Positions 6,980 through 14,047 of a stretch of DNA of 14,515 nucleotides are shown here, piece by piece. The number at the start of each line of letters is the position of its first letter. Positions within the stretch are counted from its first letter, which is position 1. The stretch comes from Vulcanimicrobiia bacterium (lineage in GTDB: Bacteria; Vulcanimicrobiota; Vulcanimicrobiia; Vulcanimicrobiales; Vulcanimicrobiaceae). The stretch spans positions 1 through 14,515 of the forward strand of contig JANWKW010000083.1 in assembly GCA_025451135.1 (NCBI GenBank). The letters are read 5' to 3'. The translations under genes and the position numbers were made by a program. A model generated the notes under the pieces. That model ran no database searches. It saw only the letters and a program-made list of their open reading frames with translations, and was not told the origin of the DNA.

Positions 6980-8461
6980 CTACCAGGTGTAGTTCGCGAG
7001 CGCGTCCCACTGGTACGGCTGGGTGCCCTTCCAGTCGAAGTAGCAGACGCCGATCGCGCCCGCGGCTCGAGCGCCGTCGAGGCTCGCGACGATCTCGTCC
7101 GCCGGCGGGTAGCCGTTGCGCCCTTCGGCGGTCGTCTGGCCGCCGATCGAGACCGGAAGCTTTCGCCCCGAAAGCGCGAGCAAGGTGGTGACCGACTTCG
7201 CCATCAGCGTCTTCACCAGGGCGGGCGTGGTCGGCGTCCGGCGCATCATGCGCCAGTACGCCATCGGCTGCAGCACGTCGGCATAGCGCGCGATCTCGCG
7301 GAACGGATACTTGCTCTCGTCGAGGTGTTCGAACGACGGGTCCTCGACGGTCGCGACGATCAGGTACTTCGCGCCGACCGCTTCGCGCAGATACTTCTCG
7401 TACTGCCAGAGCGCGGCCAGGCCGTTCGGGTCGCCGCCCATGAAATCATCGCCGCGTTCGAAGTCGACCGCTACGCCGAGGAGCCGCGTGCCCTTGGCGG
7501 TCCGGTACTGCGCGGTGCGCACCGTCGCCGAGACGTCTTCGAAGGTCGCCTCCCGCGGGACCGTCCACCCCATCGGCACGATGCCGTGCGCGGCCAGACC
7601 GTCGATGATCGCGTCGATCTTCGGCCGGGCTGCCGGCGGGATCTGCCACATCGCGCCGTACGCGGTGCGGATCTCGACGTAATGCAGGCCGCTCTTGGCG
7701 GCTTGCGCCACCATGGCCTCGGGATCGAGCTTGCCGTAGTAGTTGTCGTCGAGCGGATTGAGCGACCAGTAGAGCCACATGCCTTTGCCCGACGCAAGCG
7801 CGACGCTCGTCGCCGGCAGCTCGGCCGGAGTACGCGCGGCGGCGGAGATCGCGTGCGCGCCGCCCGTCAGCAGGTACCGGTAGGTGCGGTTCGGGATCGC
7901 CGCGGCGTCGCGATAGGTCGACGAGCCCGGCGGCAGCGAGGCGAGCGGGCGTCGCCCGCCGGGAGCGATCCGCCACAAGACCGTCGCCCGCGCGGTGCGC
8001 GGGAAGATGCCGACCTGGACCATGTGCGGGCCGAGCGCCCGCGCGACCAGCGGCTGCGGCTTCCACCGCCGCGTATCGGTGACGATACGCTGCACCCCCA
8101 AGGCGGGTTTGTTGGCGCGGACGCGCAGCACGATCGGTCCGGCCAGCGTGGTCGTCACCATCGCAGCGGGGGAGCCGTACCGCATGCGGTTCTGCCACTG
8201 CACGTGACCGCGGTCGCTGTCCCAGCTCAGGTCGCTGTTGGCCAGGATCTTCGTCTCCACGTTCTGCGCGTCGAGGAAGTGCGCCACCACCAGCCAACGC
8301 GCGGTGCCGTCGGGATCGATTCCGAGCGGGCGCGATTCGAGCCGGTAGTGGGTCGCCGGGTTCCCGGCGTAGACCGGCGTGTCGGGCGTCGGCGTGGGCG
8401 CCGGCGCGGCGGCGACCTGCGTCGCCGCGAGGACGAGCGATGCGAGTATCGTGCGGAGCAT
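6980..8461 (-). CDS. Secreted TIM-barrel protein, putative glycoside hydrolase
   Basis: The protein is 493 aa. A Sec signal peptide (MLRTILASLVLAATQVAAA) is followed by a Pro/Thr linker (APTPTPDTP). Residues about 36-130 look like an immunoglobulin-type beta domain, about 147-200 like a fibronectin-III-type domain (NRTYRYLLTGG), and about 225-493 like a beta/alpha barrel. Barrel strands: GMWLYW (227-232), YVEIRTAYG (261-269), VPMGWTV (295-301), GVAVDFE (329-335), YLIVATVED, DVLQPMAYW (395-403), PVSIGGQ, and AIGVCYFDWKG near the end. The acidic pair Asp333/Glu335 at a strand tip and the PMAYW strand recall glycosidase active sites, but I cannot name a CAZy family. I chose the ATG at 8461 because the signal peptide begins there; the frame stays open 14 codons upstream only through a terminator hairpin. 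It heads the transporter operon and presumably trims the imported ligand. Catalysis is inferred. Confidence 0.75.
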   Translation of the reverse strand: MLRTILASLVLAATQVAAAPAPTPTPDTPVYAGNPATHYRLESRPLGIDPDGTARWLVVAHFLDAQNVETKILANSDLSWDSDRGHVQWQNRMRYGSPAAMVTTTLAGPIVLRVRANKPALGVQRIVTDTRRWKPQPLVARALGPHMVQVGIFPRTARATVLWRIAPGGRRPLASLPPGSSTYRDAAAIPNRTYRYLLTGGAHAISAAARTPAELPATSVALASGKGMWLYWSLNPLDDNYYGKLDPEAMVAQAAKSGLHYVEIRTAYGAMWQIPPAARPKIDAIIDGLAAHGIVPMGWTVPREATFEDVSATVRTAQYRTAKGTRLLGVAVDFERGDDFMGGDPNGLAALWQYEKYLREAVGAKYLIVATVEDPSFEHLDESKYPFREIARYADVLQPMAYWRMMRRTPTTPALVKTLMAKSVTTLLALSGRKLPVSIGGQTTAEGRNGYPPADEIVASLDGARAAGAIGVCYFDWKGTQPYQWDALANYTW

Positions 8462-8476
8462 GAGCGTTCTTTCGAC

Positions 8477-8511
8477 AAAAAACGGGGCGATGCATCGCTG
8501 CATCGCCCCGT
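8477..8511 (-). terminator. Intrinsic terminator after the TonB receptor gene
   Basis: A perfect 13-bp stem, ACGGGGCGATGCA (8482-8494) with TGCATCGCCCCGT (8499-8511) around a 4-nt loop, is followed on the minus strand by six Ts (8482-8477). It sits 24 nt past the receptor's TAA stop at 8538-8536. This is a textbook Rho-independent terminator. Only 15 nt separate its T-run from the start codon of the next gene in the same direction. Confidence 0.9.
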
Positions 8512-8535
8512 AGGGTTACGAGGCGTCCTCGACCG

Positions 8536-11400
8536 TTAGATCTTCTTCTGGATGAAGAAGAAGAACAGCGGCGTGGATTGGCTCACGTTGAGGTACTGGT
8601 AGCCACCGGCGTTGGCACCCGGTGCATTCGTGCCGATACCGATCGGGCGAATGGCACCGCAACCTAGGCCGAGGTCCGCCGACGAGAGCGACGACGCGAA
8701 ACACGGCGTCGTTCCGCGGCTATTGTTGAGGATGTTCATCCCCTGGACGCCGGCGTTCCAGTCCTTCTTCGGGCCGAAGTCCCAAGCCACCGTCGCGTTG
8801 ACCTGCATCCACGGTATCGCAGGCTGCTGGACGCGGGTCACGACGCCGGTGGTCGAGCTATAGCTACCGGTGTACCAGCGTACCGGCGACTGGTAGTAGA
8901 GCTGGGGGTAGAAGTGGAAGTCGTCCTGATGGACGTCCGCCGTGAAGGAGGCGATGAGCGGCGGATCCGACGAGCGGAACAACTGCCCGTTGAGGCTGGG
9001 CGGCAACGAAACGCTGCCGTACGGCGTCGTGAGCGAGCTGGTCGTGTTCGTGAAGAAGTTCGAGAACGTCGACGCCAGCCACCACGAGACGCCCGACTTG
9101 CGGTTGTCGAGATGGTTGAGGCCGAACTCGATCCCATCGCCCTTGCGGACACCGCACTGGCAGGTGAAGCCGGTGGTCCCAGGGACCTTCACCCAGACCG
9201 GCGGGGTCTTGGTGGTATCCAGGGTGTACGGCGTGTAGTTCATCAAGATGTTCGAGGAACTGTTGGCGAACCAGCCGATCTTCATCGACGTGTTCGCGTC
9301 GAGTTGGCGTTCCCACATCAGGCTGTAGCGATGGATCCGGGTGGGTTCGAGTGCTACCGTACACGATGTCGGATTGTACTCGCTACAGTAGTACGACTCG
9401 GTCGGCCCGTTGAGCGGTCCCGGCGGCACGTAGCGATAGGCGACGTAGGAGGCCGGAAGCGAAGCCGAACTGGTGAGCGATCCGAGAATGACGTCGCGGC
9501 GATCCGCGGCGTAGTTGAACGCGAAGGTCGGCACCACGATCGATGCGGTACGTCCCCCCATAAACGCGTAGTCGTACTTACGGCTCTCCCAGCGCAGGCC
9601 GGGGCTGAGCAAGAACTTCCCGGCTTTGAAGTCGCCCTGCGCGTATGCGTACGGCGTCTTGGTCGGGAAGTCGCTGGCGTCCACCAGGGCCGGCCATTGG
9701 CTGCTCCACGTTCCGGGCGTGTTGAAGAAGCCCGTGTAGTATTCTTCGCGGAGGTTCTTGGCGTAGGTGTAGCCCGCGCCGAGTTCGATGCGCGCGTTAG
9801 CGTTCAGGTCGTTGTTGTACTTCAGGTCGAGTTGATAGATGTTCGAGCGGCGATCCTGATAGTATCCGGTCGAGAGCCAGTTGCTCAACTGGAAGCACGC
9901 GCCTGTCTTTCCGGGACCGCTCGGGTATCCCGCGACGGGCGTGCCGGGCGTATACGGATAGGGAGGGCAGGCGGCGTTGACGTTGACCGCGCCGTTGTTC
10001 TGGAACCCCGGCAGGTTCGAGTCGACGATCGGCTGATCGAAGATGTACTGGTTGAAGTTCTCCGAGAGACGCACCATGAACGACGAGTGATCGTTCAGGA
10101 TGTGGGTCCACTGGATCTTCCCGATGCCGGAGTAGTGATGCCAGATGTTCCCGCCGACGTGTTGCGTCGAGGCGGTACCGAAGTACAGGCCGACCGGGCA
10201 CGGCTGGCCGTTGGGCGCGACGCCGCCGGCGCCGCCCGTGTAGGTCGGTCCGCCCGATGGCGTCGCGACGACGGTGGCGCCGGCGCACGGAAGAGCGGTG
10301 AGCGGGACCGGTTCGCCGGGCGCACGCGCCATCAGGTAGCCGAAGCCGAACTCGCCGACGCCGTTCTGAATGAGGAACTGGAAATCGTCGTTGTTGGTCG
10401 GCTTGAAGTGGAAGTTCGCTTGGAGGTCGAGCGTCTTGATGACGCCGGGACCGTTCGCCTGCTCGATCAGCACCAGCGGATAGGTCTGGTCGTTGTTGTA
10501 CTCGTTAAGCGCATTGGTGTTATCGAGCGAGAAGTACCACGACAGTTTCTTGTTCTGCGTGGCTCCGCCGTATTCCAGCGTCTCGTACACGTTGCGGTAG
10601 GTGGGGGTAGCGGCATAGGCGACGTTCGCGAAGCCCGGATAGGTACCGGACTTGACGACGCTGTTGATGATGCCGAGACCCGAGCCCGCCTGCGAGGCGT
10701 TCAGTCCGCCGGTGTTGACCACCAGCGATCCGATGCCGACGTTCGAGAGGTTGGTCGTGAACAGACCGGTGATCTGCTCGTTGATCGGAATACCGTCGTA
10801 CTCGTACGAGATATCGGCGGCCGAACCGCCCTGGATGCGCGGCTGGCTGCCGTACGTGTTGCCGGTGACGCCCGGAATCGTCGCGACGTACTGATAGAGC
10901 GTCTTGTGGGTGTTGTTCCCGAGCGAGACCGCATTGAGCTGCTCGCTCGAGATGGTGTAGGTATCCGCGGTGGTGTCGGGCCGGACGAGGTTACTCGCCG
11001 AACGCGACTTGACTTTGGCGATCGTCGTCAGCGTCTTCGATACCGAGACGTTGATGGGGGTGGTCTGGTCTTGGAAGACCGAGATGCCCGGTTGGCTGGT
11101 CGCCTCGTACCCGACGGCTTGCACCGAGACGGTGTACGTATCCGGCGAGAGCGCCTGAAGGACGTAGAAGCCCTTCGAGTCGGTCGTGGTCGTGCGCGAA
11201 CCCGAGGGGGACGCGGCCGCGACGGTCGCGTTGGCGACCGGAGCGCCCGACGTCGCGTCGGTAACGGTACCGCTGATCGTGCCGGTGGTGCCGGCGAAGG
11301 CCGGACCGGACGCGAGCGTCACGCACACGATGGCGGCGGTAAGAACCAGGCTTACCGAACGCCGAAATCGTGAAAGTAGCATAAGATGCATATTCTCCAT
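8536..11400 (-). CDS. TonB-dependent outer-membrane receptor with carboxypeptidase-regulatory-like N-terminal domain
   Basis: This 954-aa outer-membrane receptor would import a large or scarce ligand using TonB energy. The signal peptide (about 7-36, ending GPAFA) is followed by a CarboxypepD_reg-like beta domain (39-122: GTISGTVTDATSGAPVANATV, then GFYVLQALSPDTYTVSVQAVGYE). A plug domain covers about 148-255 (LYQYVATIPGV, RIQGGSAADISYEYDGIPIN, VNTGGLNASQAGSGLGIINSVVKSG). A beta-barrel rich in aromatic strands runs to the end. Every mature cysteine lies in one of five local pairs in loop-like segments, suggesting disulfide-braced surface loops. The C terminus, PLFFFFIQKKI, is aromatic but ends in Ile rather than the usual Phe/Trp. 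Start: ATG at 11400 is taken, but ATGs at 11391 (GGAG just upstream) and 11382 give the same signal peptide. The long upstream open frame is a shadow of the SIS gene. The ligand is unknown. Confidence 0.93.
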   Translation of the reverse strand: MENMHLMLLSRFRRSVSLVLTAAIVCVTLASGPAFAGTTGTISGTVTDATSGAPVANATVAAASPSGSRTTTTDSKGFYVLQALSPDTYTVSVQAVGYEATSQPGISVFQDQTTPINVSVSKTLTTIAKVKSRSASNLVRPDTTADTYTISSEQLNAVSLGNNTHKTLYQYVATIPGVTGNTYGSQPRIQGGSAADISYEYDGIPINEQITGLFTTNLSNVGIGSLVVNTGGLNASQAGSGLGIINSVVKSGTYPGFANVAYAATPTYRNVYETLEYGGATQNKKLSWYFSLDNTNALNEYNNDQTYPLVLIEQANGPGVIKTLDLQANFHFKPTNNDDFQFLIQNGVGEFGFGYLMARAPGEPVPLTALPCAGATVVATPSGGPTYTGGAGGVAPNGQPCPVGLYFGTASTQHVGGNIWHHYSGIGKIQWTHILNDHSSFMVRLSENFNQYIFDQPIVDSNLPGFQNNGAVNVNAACPPYPYTPGTPVAGYPSGPGKTGACFQLSNWLSTGYYQDRRSNIYQLDLKYNNDLNANARIELGAGYTYAKNLREEYYTGFFNTPGTWSSQWPALVDASDFPTKTPYAYAQGDFKAGKFLLSPGLRWESRKYDYAFMGGRTASIVVPTFAFNYAADRRDVILGSLTSSASLPASYVAYRYVPPGPLNGPTESYYCSEYNPTSCTVALEPTRIHRYSLMWERQLDANTSMKIGWFANSSSNILMNYTPYTLDTTKTPPVWVKVPGTTGFTCQCGVRKGDGIEFGLNHLDNRKSGVSWWLASTFSNFFTNTTSSLTTPYGSVSLPPSLNGQLFRSSDPPLIASFTADVHQDDFHFYPQLYYQSPVRWYTGSYSSTTGVVTRVQQPAIPWMQVNATVAWDFGPKKDWNAGVQGMNILNNSRGTTPCFASSLSSADLGLGCGAIRPIGIGTNAPGANAGGYQYLNVSQSTPLFFFFIQKKI

Positions 11401-11537
11401 CGTTTCCGGTGACGCTCGACAGGTGCTCTCCCGCATCCCAGCTCCGCGCCACCGGACAAAAGAAAAGCGAACCGGTGGTGGACCCACGCGTTCGCTCGTA
11501 TCTTTTAATGTCGCGTTAAGGGCTCCGGTTCCTGCGG
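11401..11537 (-). promoter_or_regulatory. Leader of the TonB receptor gene, with mutually exclusive stems
   Basis: On the minus strand the interval contains an AT-rich patch (11519-11499), the only promoter-like composition here although without a clear consensus. After it come the intrinsic terminator of the cell-wall operon (listed separately) and a second stem, CCACCGG (11478-11472) with CCGGTGG (11455-11449) around a 16-nt loop. The 5' arm of that second stem lies within the terminator hairpin, so the two folds exclude each other. The rest up to the start is G-rich. I recognise no known riboswitch. The receptor promoter must lie within or just upstream of this leader. Confidence 0.4.
11458..11496 (-). 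terminator. Intrinsic terminator after the lysA-dacB-SIS operon
   Basis: Minus-strand arms AGCGAAC (11496-11490) and GTTCGCT (11472-11466) pair perfectly. Inside them GTGG and CCAC can pair around a 5-nt loop after a 2x2 internal mismatch. TTTTCTTTT (11466-11458) follows directly. It lies about 40 nt after the SIS stop, which is right for ending the cell-wall operon. The interrupted stem makes it weaker than the terminator at 8477-8511. Confidence 0.65.
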
Positions 11538-12533
11538 CTAGATCATGGCCTTTGCCAGGCCGCGGGGGGCGTCGCTTTCGACGTACCGGGCCCGCCCGGT
11601 ATAGAGGGCGATCATCTGGGCGGCGACCAGCCAGGCCAGCGTATTGAACGGGTCTCCGGTGACCGGCCCGAGGAGCGGGATGTCGCCGATGTGGCCACCG
11701 ATGACGTAGCGCAGGGACTCGGCCTGCGAGGCCTCCACCAGCGGCCGGTTGACGATCTCGCGGGCGACCTGGTCGACGATCCCGATGATGGCGCACGAGG
11801 CGTCGAGCATGGCCGCGCTGCCGTGCCGGAACTCGCCGGCCGAGAAGCCCTCGGCGTGGATGTAGCTGGCTTCCTTGAGCTTGAGCGCGGTCTCCAGGCT
11901 GATCGGGTAGCCGTATCCGGTCGCCACGATGACGACGCTCCGGCGGCGGGCGATCCGTTGGGCCGCTTCGCGGACGTCTTCGACGTCCGGCCCGTCGAGC
12001 CAGGAGCGCACGTCCTCGGCGGTCTCGACCAGGGTGTTGGCATTGCGGGCGTGGTTCCCGCCGACCAGGGCGGCCGCCCAGAGCAGCAGCGCGGCCGTCG
12101 CGCTGACCGATTTGCTGGCGGGGACCGCGACCTCGTGGCCGGCGCCGACGTCGACGGTCACGTCGGCGCGATGCCCGAGCGGCGAGTCGGGCGAGTTCGT
12201 GAGGGCGATCAGGGTCTTGGGTTCGAGCACGTCGAGCGCCCGCAGCAGGTCGGTCGATTGACCGCTCTGCGAACACGCGATGACCGCCGCGCCGTGATAG
12301 GCGACGTGATCGAGGGTCGCTTCGGTCGCGGGCAGGGCGTGTGCCCGGATCCCGCGGCGTCGGAACGCGAGCGCGCCGAGCTGCGCCATGTAGAGTGAGC
12401 TCCCGCTGCCGAGCAGCACGATGTCGCGGTCGCGGATCGCGTGCGCCAGCTCGGCGGCCTTGTTGGACGTGGCGAGCGCGCGCCAGACGTCGGGTTGTTC
12501 GCGGATCTCGCGTTCGAACTGGGCGCCGAGCAT
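11538..12533 (-). CDS. GlmS-like double-SIS enzyme without glutaminase domain
   Basis: The 331-aa protein equals the isomerase half of glucosamine-6-phosphate synthase (GlmS). SIS domain 1 spans about 36-150 (LLGSGSS 40-46, sugar-phosphate loop SQSGQSTD 88-95), and SIS domain 2 about 198-320 (VATGYGYP, then ALKLKEASYIHAEG). By my remembered alignment the E. coli GlmS catalytic residues Lys485, Glu488, His504 and Lys603 correspond to Lys218, Glu221, His237 and Lys328 (PRGLAKAMI tail), all kept. The N-terminal glutamine amidotransferase domain is absent, so it would use ammonia, run as a deaminase (as in NagB-II-type SIS deaminases), or isomerise an amino-sugar phosphate. The ATG at 12533 shares its A with the dacB TGA (TGATG), and the 27 in-frame codons upstream are shadow. 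It is coupled to a peptidoglycan hydrolase, suggesting wall amino-sugar recycling. Family secure, reaction open. Confidence 0.88.
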   Translation of the reverse strand: MLGAQFEREIREQPDVWRALATSNKAAELAHAIRDRDIVLLGSGSSLYMAQLGALAFRRRGIRAHALPATEATLDHVAYHGAAVIACSQSGQSTDLLRALDVLEPKTLIALTNSPDSPLGHRADVTVDVGAGHEVAVPASKSVSATAALLLWAAALVGGNHARNANTLVETAEDVRSWLDGPDVEDVREAAQRIARRRSVVIVATGYGYPISLETALKLKEASYIHAEGFSAGEFRHGSAAMLDASCAIIGIVDQVAREIVNRPLVEASQAESLRYVIGGHIGDIPLLGPVTGDPFNTLAWLVAAQMIALYTGRARYVESDAPRGLAKAMI

Positions 12534-14047
12534 CAGTGCGTCACAAACTCCGAAAGAACGGCGCCGCGGACGATGGCGAGCCGCTCGCTCGCATGCGGTG
12601 CTTGGTCGATCCAATCATTCACCAGGAACGAGAAGGTTACCGCCCCGTGGCGCTTGGTGCGGATGAAGCCCGAGACCGTCCGGACGTGGCTGATCGAACC
12701 GGTCTTGGCGAACACGTTCTTCTCGGCCGGCGTTCCCTTGTAGGCGTTGCGCAGCGTTCCCGAGACGCCGGCCACGGGGAGCGCCTCGAGGACGAGCTCG
12801 CGGTTGGGACCGTTCCAGTCGTGCTGGAGGATCGCGACCAGCGCCCGGGGGGTGATCCGGTCGTAGTTCGAGAGCCCCGAGCCGTCGGCAATGGTGACGG
12901 TCCCCGGGTCGACGCCGATCGAGGTGAGGAACGCCCGTTCGGCCTTGGCTCCGTTCTCGGAGGTCCCGGGCAGACCGGCCGTGGCGGCACCGATCTCCTT
13001 AAGGAAGAGCTCGCCGACGAGGTTGTCGCTCGGCCACCAGAAGTCGGCCATATACTCGGGCATCGGCTCCGACGCGTGGGTCCAGAGCACGGTCGCCCCG
13101 GCCGGAGCGACGCCGCCGGTCTGCGACCCGCCGACGACGGTCACGCCGTGGGTGGCCAGCGCCTGGGTGAAGACCGCGACCGCCAGCTCGGCCGGGTCCG
13201 GTGCGGCCGGGCGGATATCGCCGGATTCTTTCGCGCCGAACGGATACGAGCCGCCGATGCGGATGGTACGGGGCTGATCCCACGGACGCGTCAGGACCGA
13301 GGTGTCCTTGGACCCGGGTTCGCCCGTGGTCAGGCGGTTGTCGAGGGTGATCGCGGACGTCACCGGATCGGCCCGCAGGACGCCGGCTTCGCCGGGCGCC
13401 GCGCCAGGCGATATATACAGATGAAGGACGTTCTCGTCGAACGAGAGTGCGGTCACCACCGGCGCGTAATCCCACGGCAGATCGTCGTAGTCCCAGCCGT
13501 CGGGATAGCGCTGATCGTCGTAGCGGGAAGCGTCGCCGACGACCTGGCCGGTGATCCGGGTGAGGCCGGCCTTGGCGATCGCCGCGGCGGCGTCGTCGAG
13601 ATCCTTGGCGTTCAGATGCACGTCGCCGCCGCCGCGCAGGTACAGGTCGCCGGTCAGCGTGCCGTCCGCGATCGTGCCGGCGGCCAGCACCTGCGTCTGG
13701 AAGGCGAACGACGGGCCGAGCCGCTCGAGCGCGGTCGAACCGACCAGGAGTTTGAAGTTCGAGGCGGGTTGGAAGGCGTCGTCGGCGTTCTGAGCGACGA
13801 GCGTCGTGCCGCGCGCGGTGTCGATCGCCAGCAGACCGACGTGTGCGCCGCGCAGCGCCGGGCCCTTCATCGCCTTGGCCAGGTCTTTGCGCAGCGATGC
13901 GATGTCGCGCGCGCTCCAGGGCACGCCGCCCGCGACCGGCTTGGGCAGCGTCCGCACGACCGAAAGGTCGGCCGCGCCGGCCGGCATGGCGGAGGTCGCG
14001 AGCGCGGCCAGCGCGCAGGCCGCCAGAGTTCTACGTATCGCAGTCAA
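12533..14047 (-). CDS. dacB: D-alanyl-D-alanine carboxypeptidase/endopeptidase, PBP4 type (peptidase S13)
   Basis: A periplasmic penicillin-binding protein that removes the terminal D-Ala or cuts peptide cross-links in peptidoglycan. It has 504 aa with a signal peptide at 1-25 (ending MPAGA). All three active-site motifs are visible: SxxK as Ser96-Asn-Phe-Lys99 in FQPASNFKLL, SxN as Ser340-Asp-Asn342 in WWPSDNLVGELFL, and KTG as Lys448-Thr-Gly450 in FAKTGSISHVRTVSGF. The long insert between SxxK and SxN (GDLYLRGGGD, LTRITGQVVGD, and so on) is typical of the DacB/S13 family. The start is TTG at 14047, the only start that keeps the signal peptide. It lies 17 nt inside lysA and has no clear ribosome-binding site, so coupling is likely. 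Its stop overlaps the SIS gene start. Family assignment is secure; whether it mainly cuts monomers or cross-links is not decided by sequence. Confidence 0.95.
   Translation of the reverse strand: MTAIRRTLAACALAALATSAMPAGAADLSVVRTLPKPVAGGVPWSARDIASLRKDLAKAMKGPALRGAHVGLLAIDTARGTTLVAQNADDAFQPASNFKLLVGSTALERLGPSFAFQTQVLAAGTIADGTLTGDLYLRGGGDVHLNAKDLDDAAAAIAKAGLTRITGQVVGDASRYDDQRYPDGWDYDDLPWDYAPVVTALSFDENVLHLYISPGAAPGEAGVLRADPVTSAITLDNRLTTGEPGSKDTSVLTRPWDQPRTIRIGGSYPFGAKESGDIRPAAPDPAELAVAVFTQALATHGVTVVGGSQTGGVAPAGATVLWTHASEPMPEYMADFWWPSDNLVGELFLKEIGAATAGLPGTSENGAKAERAFLTSIGVDPGTVTIADGSGLSNYDRITPRALVAILQHDWNGPNRELVLEALPVAGVSGTLRNAYKGTPAEKNVFAKTGSISHVRTVSGFIRTKRHGAVTFSFLVNDWIDQAPHASERLAIVRGAVLSEFVTH

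Noticed and set aside
8914..11373. 819-aa plus-strand open frame over the receptor
   Set aside because: Composition dominated by Arg, Val, Asp and Gly with no domain; the minus strand encodes an obvious TonB receptor.
11401..11460. Possible glycine-riboswitch-like segment (GGGAGAG then CACCGGAAAC on the minus strand)
   Set aside because: Only 14 nt lie between the two blocks, with no P3 stem and no upstream P1 partner; the match to the consensus is superficial. Cobalamin riboswitch boxes were also looked for and not found.
11401..12276. Upstream 292-codon extension of the receptor frame
   Set aside because: It is antiparallel-free shadow of the SIS gene in another frame, low-complexity Arg/Gly sequence; the receptor's signal peptide sits at 11400-11292.
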